The notes beneath the pieces were generated by a model. The model made no database searches. It worked only from the letters and a program-made list of their open reading frames with translations, and was not told the DNA's origin. This document shows positions 31,580-42,503 of a DNA stretch of 64,000 nucleotides, one piece after another (positions within the stretch are counted from its first letter, which is position 1; each line of letters starts with the position of its first letter). The stretch comes from Eutreptiella sp. 'Long Island Sound 2002' (lineage: Eukaryota; Euglenozoa; Euglenophyceae; Eutreptiales; Eutreptiaceae): NCBI GenBank assembly GCA_964036045.1, contig OZ038381.1:151856352-151920351 (forward strand). The letters are read 5' to 3'. Position numbers and translations under genes: made by a program.

Positions 31580-34050
31580 GCGGCTCCTCGCCACTCCTGG
31601 CCGTTTTCCTTGTGTGTGTGTCCCCGCCAGTCCCGGCTGAGGTTCGCCGCCGGTGGCGGCGGGTGGTGCCCCGCCTATCCCGGCTGAGGGTCCTGGGTGT
31701 GACTCCCCGCCACTCCTGGCTCCGGTCCTCTGGTGTTGGTAGGGGGGTGTGCCTTCGCCACTCCTGGCTGAGGTCCGCTGGTTTGTGAGGCGTGGTCCCT
31801 CGCTTCCGGCTAAGGGTCCTGGGTGGGCGTTCCCTCGCCACTCCTGGCTGAGGGCCCCGGTTGTGGTCCCCCGCCACTCCTGGCCTGGGGGGCCCGCTGG
31901 TGTAGGTGGTGGGTGGCCCCTCGCCATTCCTGGCTGAGGGTCCTGGGTGCAGTTGCCCGCCACTCCTGGCTAGGGTCTGTCGGCTGCAGTGGTGGCTGTT
32001 TCCGCGGGGTTGCGGGGGGGGTTTTCCGTGTTGTATGTGTTTGTGGCGCGGCGCGTGCTGGTGTGTGCATTGTGTGTTTGTGGTGGTGGTGTGGGTGTGG
32101 GTGTGTCTCCCGTGTGTGTTGGTGTGTGTGTGCCGTGTGGTGGTTGGTTTCCCTGGCTGGGGCTTGCTGCTGGTGTAGGTCTGGGTGTGGCTGGTGAGTG
32201 TTGTGGATGGTCCCTCGCCACTCCTGGCGGAGGTTCCTGAGTGCGTTTTCCCACCACTCCTGGCTGGGCTTCGCTGCCGGTGGTGGTGGGTGTTCCTCGC
32301 CACTCCTGGCTGAGGGCCCCTGCTACGGCTCCCAGCCACTCCTGGCTGGGGTCCACTGGCGGCGGTGGTGTGTGGTTGCTTGCCACTCCTTGGTGCGGTC
32401 CTGGTTGCGGTTCCCCGCCACTCCTGGCTGGGGTCCGCCGGCCGCGGTGGTGGCCGTTTCCGTGGGGTTGGATTGGGGGATTCTCGTGGTGTGTGTGTTT
32501 GTGGCGCGGCGCGTGCGCGCGTGGTGTCTGTGCTGCCGTGTGTGTCGTGTCTTCCTGGTGGTGGCGTGGGTGTGGGTGTGTCTTACGTGTGTGGTGGTGT
32601 GTGTGTGTGTGTGCGTGTGTGGTGTGTGGCGGTCGGTTTCTGCGGCTGGGGCTTGCCGCTGGTGTGGGTGTAGGTGTGGCTGGTGTGTGTCGTGGTTGGT
32701 CCCTCGCCACTCCTGGCGGAGGTTCCTGAGTGTGATTCCCCGCCACTCCTGGCTGGGTTTCGCTGCCGGTGGTGGTGGGTGCGCCTCGCCACTCCTGGCT
32801 GAGGGCCCCGGTTGCCGTTCCTCGCCACTCCTGGCTGGGGTCCGCTGGCGGCGGTGGTGTGTGGTCGCCTGCCACTCCTGGCTGCGGGTCCTGGTTGCGG
32901 TTCCCCGCCACTCCTGGCTGGGGGGTCCGCTGGTGGCGGTGGTGGTTGGGCCCCTGGCACTCCTGGCTGAGGGTCTTGGGTGCGGTTCCCCGCCACTCCT
33001 TGCTGGGGTCCGCCGCCCGCGGCAGTGGGTGTCTCCGTGGGTGGGGTTTTCCTGTGGTGTGTGTGCTTGTGGTGCGGCGTGTGCGCATGGTGTCTGTGCT
33101 GGTATGTGTGGTGTGTGTTTGTGGTGTCTGTGTTGGTGGTGGTGCGTGTGCCAGTGTGCCTTCCGCGTGCGATTGTGTGTGTGTGTGTGCGTGTGTGGTG
33201 TGTTTGTGGCGTGTGGTTGCTTGTCCTTGCCTCCTCCAGCTGTTGCTGGTGTTGGTGGGGGTGTGGCTGGTTTGTGCTGTGGTTGGTCCCTTGCCACTCC
33301 TGGCGGAGGTTCCTGTGTGCAACTCCCCGCCACTCCTAGCTGCGTTTCGCTGCTGGTGGTGGTGGGTGTTTCTCGCCACTCCTGGCTGAGGGCCCCGGGT
33401 GCGCTTCCCCGCCACTCCTGGCTGGGGTCCGCCGGCGGTGCAGGTGTGCGGCTCCCCGCCACTCCTAGCTGGGGCCTGCCGGTTGCGGTGGGGTGTTTCG
33501 TGGGTGGGAGTGTCCCTTGTTGTGTGTGTTTGTGGTGTGTGTGGCTGTGCGCGGTGGCCGTGCTGTGTTGTGCATTGCGTGTTTCCGATGTCCGCGTTGT
33601 TGCTGGTGTGGTGTGGTGGTGTGGCGTGGGCGTGTCTTCCGCGTGCGCTGGTGTGCGTGGTTGCGTGTGTGTGGTGTGCCGTTGGTCCATGGTTTGTTGT
33701 CCCCGCCTCTTCTGGTTGGGGCTTGCGGCTGGTGTTTGTGTGGGTGTGGTTAGTGTGTGGTGTGGGTCCCCCGCAACTCCTGGCTGTGGGATCTTGGTGC
33801 TGTGCCCCGCCACTCCTGGCTGGGGTCCGCCGTTGTGTGGTGGTGATTGGTCCCTTGCAACTCCTGGCTGAGGTGTCTGGCTGCAGGGCCCCGCAACTCC
33901 TGGCTCGGGTTCGCCGCCAGGTGCGGTGGTTGGTCCCCTGCGACTCCTGGCTGAGGGCTGTTGGTGTGGTTCCCTGCCACTCCTGGCTGGGCTCCACCGG
34001 TTGTGTTGGTGGGGAAACGCTCGCCACTCCTGGCTGTGGGCCCCGGACTG
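31580..34050. repeat. hairpin-motif array, about 35 copies
   Basis: CCGCCACTCCTGGCTGGGG or CTGAGGG variants recur every 35-80 bp (for example 31588, 31757, 31837, 31873, 32217, 32252, 32299, 32707, 32742, 32823, 33292, 33377, 33811, 33978, 34021). The core contains GCCA...TGGC and often CCCC...GGGG, so it can form a short stem. A higher-order unit of roughly 460-560 bp includes a GTGTGTTTGTGGCGCGG block at about 32036, 32500, 33060 and 33525. Long open frames through it are Pro/Gly/Ser repeat translations. Confidence 0.85.
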
Positions 34051-34498
34051 CCCTCCTCATTGGCCCTGGTGTGTGTGTGTGTGCTGGGTGGCGCTTCGTG
34101 TTGGTCACGGTGGCGTGGGGGGGTGTGGTTGCCATGTGTGTGCATTTGTGTGCGTGCGGTGTGTGGTTTGTCGGGTGTGTCATACCTTGGTTGGTTCTCG
34201 TCGTCGATCGGCATGGTCGTGGCCAAAAAACAGAAGGAAAGAAAAAGAAGAGGTCCTGTAGATGTGTAGCAGAAATGCGTGATATGCGAAATGCGAAATA
34301 CGTACCGCTCTATTTGTCCCACCGCGCATTTTTCCTCCTGTAGAGAGAGAGCGTGTGCAGGACTTTGGGGGTTGGTTCGGTGTGGGGCGGGTGCGGCGGT
34401 CCTACCTCTCCTCTTGTGGCACTTGTTTGTTTTTTCCTATTTGGTCTCGTTGCTTGTTGTGCCTTGTGTCTCTTTTTTTTATCCGTAGCGTTCTCGAT
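34051..34498. other. spacer, no gene seen
   Basis: Transition from GC-rich array to more balanced sequence, with a short A-rich stretch near 34225-34260. No supported gene. Confidence 0.5.
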
Positions 34499-35470
34499 AA
34501 CATACCTCTTTGCCTTGTGTTTTCCCTATGGAGAGGGCGTGCACGGTGGTTATTCTTTTTTTTTGCTGTAACATACTTGCCATACCTTGTGCAGCTCCTC
34601 GCTTTCTTCCCCTATAGAGGGAGCGTGTGCATATTGTGTGGGGGTGGAGCGGGGGGTGGGGTTTCATACCATGGTTCTCCTTGACCTTGTCTCCGTTTTC
34701 TTGTGCCTTGCGCGCGTTTGGCGTCTCATGGTTTCTTGGGTGTTGGTTCGTGTTCGTTCGCCTGTGTATGCATGCGTCGTCCCTTTGGCGCCCTCCTTCG
34801 CAATTTTAACATACTTGGTTTCCACGTTGTGGGGGTGGTGCGGGATGTATGGGTTCCTAACATACTTATCCGCCATACCATTGTTTTCCCATGGTTCGTG
34901 GCCATCTCCTATCGCGAGAGCGTGTGCATGGTGTGTGGGTGGGGCGGGGGCTGGGGTTTGATACCATGTTTCTCGTTGACCTTGTCTCCGTCTTCTTGTA
35001 CCTTGCGGGCTTTCGGCGTCTCATGGTTTCACGGGCGTGTTTGTACGCTGGTGTATGCGTGCGTGGTCCCTTTGGCGCCCTCCTTCGCATTTTTAACATA
35101 GTTGGTGTCCACCGGTCCCCACCTATGCTTACGTTGCGGGGGTTATGCGGGGTGTATGGGTTCTTAACATACTTGTTCGCCATACCATTGTTTCCCCATG
35201 CTCCGTGGCCGTCCCATACCCTTTGTTTGTTTTTTCCGTCGTCTTGTCCTCCGCGGTGCTTGGAGTCTATGGAGGAATGGGGAGATGGTTGTTATTTGTG
35301 TTTGTACGCATGCTTTATGACGTGCGTGGTGGTTAGTTGTTCGTTTTTGCGTGCGATGTTGTCCCTTTGGCGCCCTCCTTCACAACATACCTTGTTTTCC
35401 TCACCTGCGCATGTGTAGCGGGGGGAATGTAGGATGCATGGGGTCGTAACATACTTGTTTGTCATACCTT
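34499..35470. repeat. tandem repeat of about 290 bp, about three copies
   Basis: AACATACTTG-type landmarks recur at 34570, 34859, 35167 and 35449 (spacings 289, 308, 282), and a second AACATA landmark at 34499, 34807, 35095 and 35384. CCCTTTGGCGCCCTCCTTC precedes the second landmark in three units. Within units there is also the block GACCTTGTCTCCGT...CTTGTGCCTTGCG. No coding frame is shared by all copies. Confidence 0.85.
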
Positions 35471-35799
35471 TGTTTCCCCATGGTCCGTGGTCGTTGGCGT
35501 GTGGTCTTCCTTGGTTCGCGTGTGGTGGTGATTCGTGCTTTCTTTGTTTTTGGTTTTGTGCCTCTCTTTTTGTTTTGTTTCCCCCCCTTTTTTTTGACGC
35601 GCACCAGTCGCCTAGCTCCTATGGCACGAACTTTGCTAGGTGATTTGGGGCACGCAACACTCAAATTCTTCGTCGCCGTGGCTCGCTTGTTCTTGGCGTT
35701 CTGTGTGTGTCCTAAGTTTTGCGACCTCGCCAAACAGCAGCGTAACATTTTTTGGGGGGTTTCTGAGGTTGGAAAAAAAGATTTGACTGTTTATTTTTG
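35471..35799. other. T-rich spacer, no gene seen
   Basis: Pyrimidine-rich plus strand with T runs (35575-35600). No supported gene. Confidence 0.5.
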
Positions 35800-36621
35800 T
35801 CAGCTGTGCGTCTTTTTCTTGGTTTTTTTCTTTTCTTGCTGCAATCGCGCGACTTGTATTGTGTCTTGAGGAGCTGCGTGTGCTGATCTGTTGCTGTCCA
35901 CGGATGCAACTTCGTCTGCATCGTCCCAAAAATGTACTGGCGCACTAGAACAGTTTGAAGAGGGCTCCAGACTCGGAGCAGGAGTGGAAAAGGGCGTCAC
36001 GAAGGCTTGTCCCGATTGCACCTGCTTTGGGACGGCAGAGAGGGGCTGCAGCGTGATATGTGGGATGACCGTTATGCCGTCTTGAACTACCGCACCTGGC
36101 AGGTTCGGGGGGCCATGCACTACACCATGTAAGGTAGTAACATTTTTGTCATGAAGGGGTTCAGGGAGATGTATTTGCTCCACGTCATAATGCGCCATAT
36201 TCCACTGCCTTGGAGTTGTTTCCTGACATTGAATGGCGGCATTGGTTCTGATAAGGTTCTGGGAGTAGGGAAGTTTGGTCAGCAGCGGAATAGGGTGACC
36301 GAACAATTTGCAAGGCTGACGTAGTCGTTTGCAATGTCGTTTCCATGAAGCGCGGACTGTAGCGGATTGGCGTTGCCCTGCTTTTAACACTGCGCGTAAG
36401 TGTGCTGTGGTGTCCCCAGCGCGGACATCTGAGGCTAGCTGTTGCAAGCTGTTGTACTTAACTTTATCGACTTGCTTGATCCCTGTGTGCCATACCGACA
36501 GAGCACTGTGTATTTCGTGCTTAAACTGCGCACTTCTGGATTCAGCAACGGTGTGCACACCCTGGTCATCTTGCTCAGGCACTTTAGAATCATGCGGGCT
36601 TGTCCTGTGTTTTTCTGACAA
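35800..36621 (-). CDS. hypothetical protein, 273 aa
   Basis: Frame ending in TGA 35800-35802. Upstream of the marked TTG the phase stays open to TGA 36643. Composition is normal: DQGVHTVAESRSAQFKHEIH, a basic central block (SWKRHCKRLRQPCKLFGHP), a Pro/Ser-rich C-terminal third, and a Lys-rich end (KKKTKKKTHS). No domain recognised. An in-phase frame (36643-36954) precedes it, separated by a single TGA, so the two may be one broken gene. With no intact hallmark it could be a gag-like or accessory protein of a decayed element. Confidence 0.4.
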   Translation of the reverse strand: MSEKHRTSPHDSKVPEQDDQGVHTVAESRSAQFKHEIHSALSVWHTGIKQVDKVKYNSLQQLASDVRAGDTTAHLRAVLKAGQRQSATVRASWKRHCKRLRQPCKLFGHPIPLLTKLPYSQNLIRTNAAIQCQETTPRQWNMAHYDVEQIHLPEPLHDKNVTTLHGVVHGPPNLPGAVVQDGITVIPHITLQPLSAVPKQVQSGQAFVTPFSTPAPSLEPSSNCSSAPVHFWDDADEVASVDSNRSAHAAPQDTIQVARLQQEKKKTKKKTHS

Positions 36622-36642
36622 ATCAACGCAGGAACCGTCTTC

Positions 36643-36954
36643 TCAGGGTGTCGCCAGTACAGGAGGCTCCTCTTGGTCAATGGAGAGACATGGGTCAAGT
36701 AGGTCCCAGTACCCTTGAGATGAGATTGACGAACCATAGGTCCGCGGGTGCTTTTGGATTCCCAACCCATTACCAACAGTGGCCATGTGTTGGAGTGGGC
36801 GTGTCCCCGGCGTAGTCAGCTGAGTTGACACAGTGGTCGTCACTCGTTGGCGGATTGACCAGCGATGTACTGCTTGACTGCGGCTGCGTGTCGGCCGTAC
36901 GGCTTGTTGTTCGTCGAACTGAAATGTGCACGTGCTCGGAATATTCAGTGACAA
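36643..36954 (-). pseudogene. hypothetical frame in phase with the downstream 273-aa frame
   Basis: 104 codons in the same phase as the frame ending at 35800, separated by TGA 36643-36645. Reads VRPTRSRSQAVHRWSIRQRV, then QGYWDLLDPCLSIDQEEPPV, i.e. plausible protein. A further frame (36945-37304, another phase, ending VVCELCH and TGA) overlaps its start by ten bases and may continue it. Confidence 0.3.
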
Positions 36955-37432
36955 AGCTCACATACGACAGAGGGTGATCGACGGAGCCAGTGTGCCATGT
37001 GGTGTACGGATGATGGCAGTACTGCTGGTTGAGAACAGAGTTGTCGAGGGGAGCGGTAGCATACAGCCTGTCCTTTCATAATACTCATTGTCCCCATTGT
37101 GCTGAGTTGGGGCCAGTGATGTTGTTGTGTGCTGCTGAAAAAGAGATGCTTCGAGGCAACGTTGTGGCTGTCTGGGGCGACGGCATGTATGCTGGCAGGG
37201 ATGGTGTGCACAGCGATTGAGAAGCCAGAGGACAGGACGGCGGTGTTGGAACGTGATGGAATCAACAACGGCTGGCTCCGGGGCAGGCGGCTTGGTAGCG
37301 GCATGGCACTCCTGACGCAAACAGGCGCAAAATGTACAAGGCTGCAGAGCGATCTAACGGCATATGATCTACAGTGCGCTGATGTCGTGTTGGACTGAGC
37401 TTTTTACGAACCGTTTGTGGGTACAGAGTCTT

Positions 37433-37999
37433 TCAGGACGTCCTGGCGCTTTCTGAGGGTGTGACAGGACGTTCTGGTGTTGACGGCTTTCTGCAGCTGA
37501 CGGCACTGGCTCTGTTGCTGGCGACCGTCTGCGCTGCAACGACGTGGTATTTGCCACGCTCTGTCGTCAGGTCTCCAATGTACTGGTTGAAGGCAGTTCC
37601 ACGGGGTAAAAGTCGCGGGAAAACCCCCAGCAGAAGGATGATTTTCCAGGCGCCTGACTGGTTAGGATCCGACCACGACTTTTTAGGGGTTTCGGGGGGG
37701 TTGTCTGACACCAAACACTCCCCTCTCCAGCTCTTGATACCCACTAAGGCGGAGAAAACCACCAGGAGAGAGCTTGAATAGCTTTCACTGATGAAGGTCT
37801 TGATCCGTTTGGTGATGTGCTGCTCCTGCTTGTTCCTTGCTGCTTCCTGGATTCCACAGATTTTGATTGAGTTTTGTAAAACAATTTCGAACAGCCGGTC
37901 CGAGTATTCCAAACAGTGCACAACAGGATGTCTAAGTGCACTACATGAAAGGCTGGAGTAACAAAGGAAACAATCTATAATGTATTTACAGCAAAGCAA
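37433..37999 (-). CDS. hypothetical protein, 188 aa
   Basis: Frame starting at 37999 and ending in TGA 37433-37435. It is Cys-rich at the N-terminus (CCKYIIDCFLCYSSLSC), followed by an amphipathic region and SGAWKIILLLGVFPRLLPRG. No family recognised. It may be part of the same decayed element as the neighbouring frames. Low confidence that it is expressed. Confidence 0.3.
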   Translation of the reverse strand: MLCCKYIIDCFLCYSSLSCSALRHPVVHCLEYSDRLFEIVLQNSIKICGIQEAARNKQEQHITKRIKTFISESYSSSLLVVFSALVGIKSWRGECLVSDNPPETPKKSWSDPNQSGAWKIILLLGVFPRLLPRGTAFNQYIGDLTTERGKYHVVAAQTVASNRASAVSCRKPSTPERPVTPSESARTS

Positions 38000-38039
38000 C
38001 TCAAAAAGACCACATAGTTAGAAAGGATAATTGGAAAAC

Positions 38040-38170
38040 TACCCACGTGGGCACTCTCTCCTTTTGTAGTGCCATCTAGAGATGTGCACGTTTTCTTTTG
38101 GGTCCCATAGGTGCTGAGGTGGCTTTGCATGTGGCGCTGAGGTCTTTACCATGTCACATGGGATCATCCT
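38040..38170 (-). repeat. dispersed repeat, copy 2 (inverted partner at 10071-10200)
   Basis: Reverse complement shares ordered blocks with 10071-10200 (see that entry). It lies just left of an RT remnant of an LTR element. Confidence 0.75.
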
Positions 38171-38333
38171 GCTTAGCCAGGCTGACTTGGTATTGAATCC
38201 AGGAACTCTCCAAAAGAGGTACCCCAGCCCACTGGGGTACACACCACTAGGAGAGCTAAGCATTCATGAGAAAATATAGAAACATGTAAATCATCAGAGC
38301 GCCGCAAATGCCCTTGCCCTCTTTCAAGAGCTG

Positions 38334-38620
38334 GTGCATATACCCCTGTATATCCTGGGACGCCGACCCCTTGTGCAGGAACTGGTTTCCCGCGAGGCTG
38401 AGATGGAGGCACACATCGATGACGTGAGCCTGGGTCCTAATACCCAAGAGGATCATATTCTCCTCCTACAAGGATTTTTCACTGTCTGTGAGGAGAACCA
38501 TCTCCGCATCCAAGTTGAGAAATGTGATTGCATGCTTGAGGACATGGAATACCTAGGTTTCGAAATTGGGTATGGCTGGTGGAAACTAGCGCATCAAAGA
38601 TGCAACCCCTGGCAGGTAGG
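38334..38620 (+). pseudogene. Ty3-type reverse transcriptase palm fragment
   Basis: Plus frame reads EMEAHIDDVSLGPNTQEDH, then RIQVEKCDCMLEDMEYLGFE, then IGYGWWK. This is the x-I-D-D catalytic box followed by the conserved EKC...YLG region of Ty3-type RTs. After WWK a one-base phase change yields ASKMQPL, the next conserved piece. Nothing of protease, RNase H or integrase is seen around it, so it is a fragment. The wording resembles RT copies I associate with dinoflagellate genomes (from memory, unverified). Confidence 0.75.
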
Positions 38621-39131
38621 TAGGTAGGTGTACTCGGTCGTGGAGAGGCACCACATGGTTCCTGCTGGCACCCTCCCTGTGATGTACAGGAAGAGGCTCC
38701 GCGCATGAAGAGGGAGGCGGCTTACATCCAGCTAGACCTGACTGGTGGCCCTCCACAAAGCAGCCCCTGGTAAGACTGGGAGGGTGAATTGCCGTCAGTG
38801 TAACAAAAGTGGCATGCCAGGAGGATGTGCCTCTGTGGTTGCGCACGACCCTCCGTTCGGCAGAACCGTAGGGGTTCACCGGACTTCCTGGCGTATCCAG
38901 TTCCCAAGGCATGCCAGCGGCACGGTCTTGGTACTTGGGTTCCGAGGTGCTTGGGTTTCGCACACTGCGCCTCGAGGTCTAAAGCAGCGCAGGCCTTGCT
39001 ATGCTCCGGGGCACATTTGGCCAGGTCACCTGCATGGCAGGGACGGCCTCAGTGCCCGGGTTATGGACACTGGGTTTCCTATTGTTGTCTGGCGCTCGTG
39101 TTTGGGTTTGGGTTTCACGGTAACCCAGCCA
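38614..39131 (+). pseudogene. retroelement gag-like fragment, copy 2
   Basis: Homologous to 11905-12446 in the same orientation (landmarks listed there). Phases contain NCRQCNKSGMPGGC and, in another frame, QCPGYGHWVSYC, suggesting zinc knuckles of a gag or nucleocapsid protein scrambled by indels. Joined abruptly to the RT palm fragment at about 38614, an order not expected in an intact element, so the locus is rearranged. Confidence 0.55.
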
Positions 39132-39913
39132 CTCTTTTTTTTCTTTTTGAAACACAGTTCCATAGTCACTGCTGTAATGTCCTCAGGAGGCCAGCCCAAT
39201 ATACATTGTGTAACCCACATCCCCGAGGCTTGGGTTAGTGGGTTGTCTGGCCGGGGTCATTGCGGCTGTGGGGCAGTGCAAGGAAGTAAGTTATACTACA
39301 TAGCGGACATCACAGAAGTGGCCGCCCCATACTCCAGGCCTGGGGGCACTGGCAGGTCAACTGGGGGCACTGTCTGGGTGGGTTGCTGTCCAAGAGATTG
39401 TACCCATCATGCATAGACATACTGACAGGGTGTGAAGAGCGGGGCCAAATAAAGAAGAAGGCATTCCACTCGCATGGTGTTGGCGTGGGGGTGTATGGAC
39501 CATGGGAGGGCCAACCTGCCAGTGGTTGGTAAAAAAAAAGCGATTGAGTGAAAAAAGAACAAGAAAAAAAGAGCAATTGTGTGGGGGGGAGAGAGGAACC
39601 TATTGGATCTGGGTACGTGGCCAGAGGCATCACACCACGGGCATTGGGCGCAGTGTGCCAGCGGGGTGTTTCACTGAGGACAGGGGGGGGGGGCGACAGG
39701 GGGTAATTGCAAGGACTGAGTCAACGCTGGGCGGAATACTGCAACGGCACCAAAAAGGAAACAACTGCAGTTTGTGTCTAACTGGAAAAGCCTGAAAGTA
39801 TGAACATCGCCCTGATGGCGCGCGCATCCTTTAGTTTAAGGTGGCAGCCCCACGATGGCGGTCGCTCACGTTGGGTCCCCAGACCAGTGAAGAGGTGATG
39901 CAGCAGGGGGGGG
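39132..39913. other. spacer with retroelement relic and A-rich tracts
   Basis: Near 39277-39335 the plus strand reads LYYIADITEVAA, matching the relic at 10.7 kb. A-rich tracts lie at 39524-39578. No intact gene. Confidence 0.45.
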
Positions 39914-40133
39914 TCATCGCCAGTCTTCTGGGCGGAAGGGGCAGGGTCGACGGGAAGCAGGAGGGATCGCAGTGCTCAGGGCTGAGTTAACGCTGTCCGG
40001 GACCGTGCTCTGGAACTGACCGACGATTTTACGGGCTGCCCTCAGACCACCGGAATGCTGGGCGAGGTAGCGGTACAGGGAGCGGGGTACCGCCAGGCGG
40101 GCAACGATCCTGAGGTCCCGTCGCACTGCTGTG
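39914..40133 (-). pseudogene. LINE C-terminal end, beyond the insertion
   Basis: Continues the phase of the Zn-knuckle segment if the insertion is removed (RRDLRIVARLAVPRSLYRYL; GGLRAARKIVGQFQ). Ends at TGA 39914-39916. In the present sequence an open frame enters it from the LTR, but that is a by-product of the insertion. Confidence 0.6.
40129..40133. repeat. target-site duplication CTGTG, left
   Basis: CTGTG immediately left of the LTR, identical to 51082-51086. Five bases is the usual size for Ty3-type integrase. Confidence 0.9.
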
Positions 40134-40667
40134 TGAAAGTGCTGCCCTGGGTCGTTGATGGTGCCGGAGGGCTCGGGGCCGGCAAGACCAGTGGGGCGGG
40201 CACGCGAGGAGTCGGCCTGAACGCTGCTATTGGGGGTAGAACCGGATACTCGGACACCAACGGAGGCGAGAGCAGCAACAACTGAAGCAAGATCCATGCT
40301 GAGTGTTATCCGGCAGAAAATCCCAGTCTATGAAGAAAATTGATGCGGATTATTCTAAATACATCTGAGTGTCCAAAACTGTCTGAAAAGATTTAAATAA
40401 ATCCGATTGTGAAAAATATTTGGCCGATCTGGCCCGCGAGCGCGCGTCAGCGGCAAATGGCGATTCCAGGCAAATGATCGGAACGCGGCGGATTTACGGA
40501 GAATGGACCGCGGAATCAGATCCGGCATATCAGAAATATATAGGTCTGATTCTGAGACTGAGCTGCGAGGCGGCGGTTCCTGCCGAAGCAGAGAAAATGA
40601 CCAAAATGTAGCCAATCTGGGGCAGATCTGCTAAAATCTGAGCAGATGGGGGTTAGCCGCACTTACA
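40134..40667 (-). repeat. 3' LTR
   Basis: 534 bp, TG...CA ends, direct repeat of 50549-51081. It is 3' because coding is on the minus strand. Confidence 0.95.
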
Positions 40668-40682
40668 CTCCCCCTCCAAAAA
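40668..40682 (-). promoter_or_regulatory. polypurine tract
   Basis: Minus strand directly before the 3' LTR reads TTTTTGGAGGGGGAG, a purine tract preceded by T residues, as needed for plus-strand priming. Confidence 0.85.
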
Positions 40683-42379
40683 CACACTGGGGTGTGTCGC
40701 TACGTCAACGAAGAACGTAGTGCGGGTAAGTCCCAGAAAAAAATAGAAATGTAGCCTCGATGGGGCGAAATCTGCTTGATCTGACCTGATTTGGGCTGAA
40801 TTGGCACTGAATCAGGATGGATGAACCTGAAATGAGACAGAATGAGAAGTGACGAACAGTCCTCCGTGCAGTAAAACATTAGGTTAAGGGCTAAAAAGCA
40901 TGTAGACGTATCGAGAATCGATACCAAACCATGCACTGGTTGAGAATGAGGTAGATTATTGGTGGATTGAGTGGGGGAATCAAGAAATGGAGTGACATCC
41001 CAGCGCTCTGGCACAGTTTCGCTGTTGCGGGCACGCTACGGTGTCCTCGCCGAACTCTACATCGTGTTACTCCCGCTTTTCTCGTTCTGAAAAGTGCAGC
41101 ATGTGCTTCAGATTTCGCGCATCTGGTGGATGATCACATGATTCAGCAAGATTGAGAATCAAATTGAGCAGAGATGAAGGAGATTAAGCAATCACAGAGA
41201 GGGAAAACAAATACAAATGTAGTCTGCAGACCCTAAGTGAACCACAGAAGGTAGGGATGTTTTTCTGTTCACTTAGATCTAAACAGATCTTCGAGGAATG
41301 TGGGGAGATGCCAAGGAAATCAACCTAAATTGTCCTAAAATCAGCAAATTCCCTAAGATGAAGGTAAAATGAAGCGGAATGTCTAGAACCGAAACTACTA
41401 ACACTTTCGTTTAGACTAAAGTTAATATATATTGTCGTTTATTCAGCTCAATTGTGCTTTCCGGCACGTTGGTTCGCGAGCATCCAACAGATTCCATCAA
41501 AATGTGGATCATGTGATGATGCATCATGATGGGACATGATAGCCCTGGATCCTTGGCATGTAACGCGCCGAAGGTTCGCTGAAGGCGCTTTACTGACAGT
41601 ATATAACTGAGAGACACCGTATTTACAGTGGCGGCGGTGTCAATCGACTTGGACAAGGCCCATCTTTCGATTGAGTCCCACAAGACACTTGGATTCACCA
41701 TTTTCGACAGTTCCAGGTCGGATTGAGCTCACATTGGCGTGTGCCAAAAATACAACGAAGCTTACGGACTTCAGAGGTTGCTGTTAGAAGTCCCTAGAGC
41801 TCCTATCTGAAGGTTGTCTGAACAATTGACGTCTGGGTTTCGTGCAACAGTGGCAGAATGATGGACAAACCTGAGAAATTCAACGCAAATTTGAGGATCC
41901 TGGATCTGAATCTGGACTTTGGCTTCCGCATCACGGCAAATGAAGGTAAGATCTGAGTTCCTGGCGTCGCATCTGGTGCAGCCAGTACTACAGGGGGTGC
42001 CTGTAGGGGTGAATGTCGCTGGCCAGCGTTTTTACTATGTACATTTGCTTCCATCTGCACGAGTAGCCAAATTCCAAAAATGCACAGACCAACAGAGACA
42101 AGATTACCCCGAATCTGCCTGAATTAAGCCTGAGTTTGGTTTTTGCTGAACACGGCAGCACACTCCGTGGCTTTCGGCATTCGACTTTCGATACGCTGCC
42201 GAACGGAGACCAAAGAAAAGTTGATTGACGTCAAATTATCAAACATTCGCAGTTCTCCACATCATGACATAATCAGGAAGAATGAACAGTGGATTGAGCA
42301 GAATGTGGTTCTTTCAAGTCGTCAGAACACTCACATTGGAATAAGTGGTCGACGAGGCGGGGCTGGAGCTTTTGTAGGA
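40683..42379 (-). other. chromovirus 3' non-pol region
   Basis: About 1.7 kb between pol and the polypurine tract. Two small minus frames (42060-41803, 85 codons; 41701-41411, 96 codons) have normal composition but no recognisable motif. They might be accessory proteins or chance. TGATGATGCATCATGATG-type inverted sequence occurs near 41515-41532. Confidence 0.5.
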
Positions 42380-42471
42380 GTTGGACATGCAAGGGTTTCG
42401 AACCTACACCCTTGAGCCCTAGCGACGAGTGCCATGACGCCCTGGACTAGACGACTGTTACCCAGATTATG
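42380..42471 (-). repeat. tRNA-like segment (possible SINE head) in the chromovirus 3' region
   Basis: Minus strand has TAGTCCAGGGCG (42438-42449), close to the pol III box A, and 33 bases later GGTTCGAAACC (42394-42404), matching the box B consensus GGTTCGANNCC. CAAGGGT...ACCCTTG flanks box B as a 7-bp stem. An acceptor stem does not pair, so it is not an intact tRNA gene. It lies just after the pol stop. Confidence 0.4.
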
Positions 42472-42503
42472 GCGTCGGCGACTCAAGTCACGACGGATCT
42501 CCC

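Noticed and set aside
31970-34183. 737-codon minus frame and a 557-codon plus frame
   Set aside because: Both are translations of the hairpin-motif array; the peptide repeats follow the DNA period.
34200-34260. Dinoflagellate spliced-leader relic
   Set aside because: I looked for the conserved leader sequence on both strands and found no match anywhere in the window, so it cannot support the host assignment.
39914-40297. A 127-codon protein starting in the 3' LTR
   Set aside because: Its first part is the LTR-encoded gag start and its second part is the interrupted LINE. It is a junction artefact of the insertion.
42380-42471. Intact tRNA gene
   Set aside because: Box A and B are present but the acceptor and anticodon stems do not pair, so only a tRNA-like remnant is claimed.
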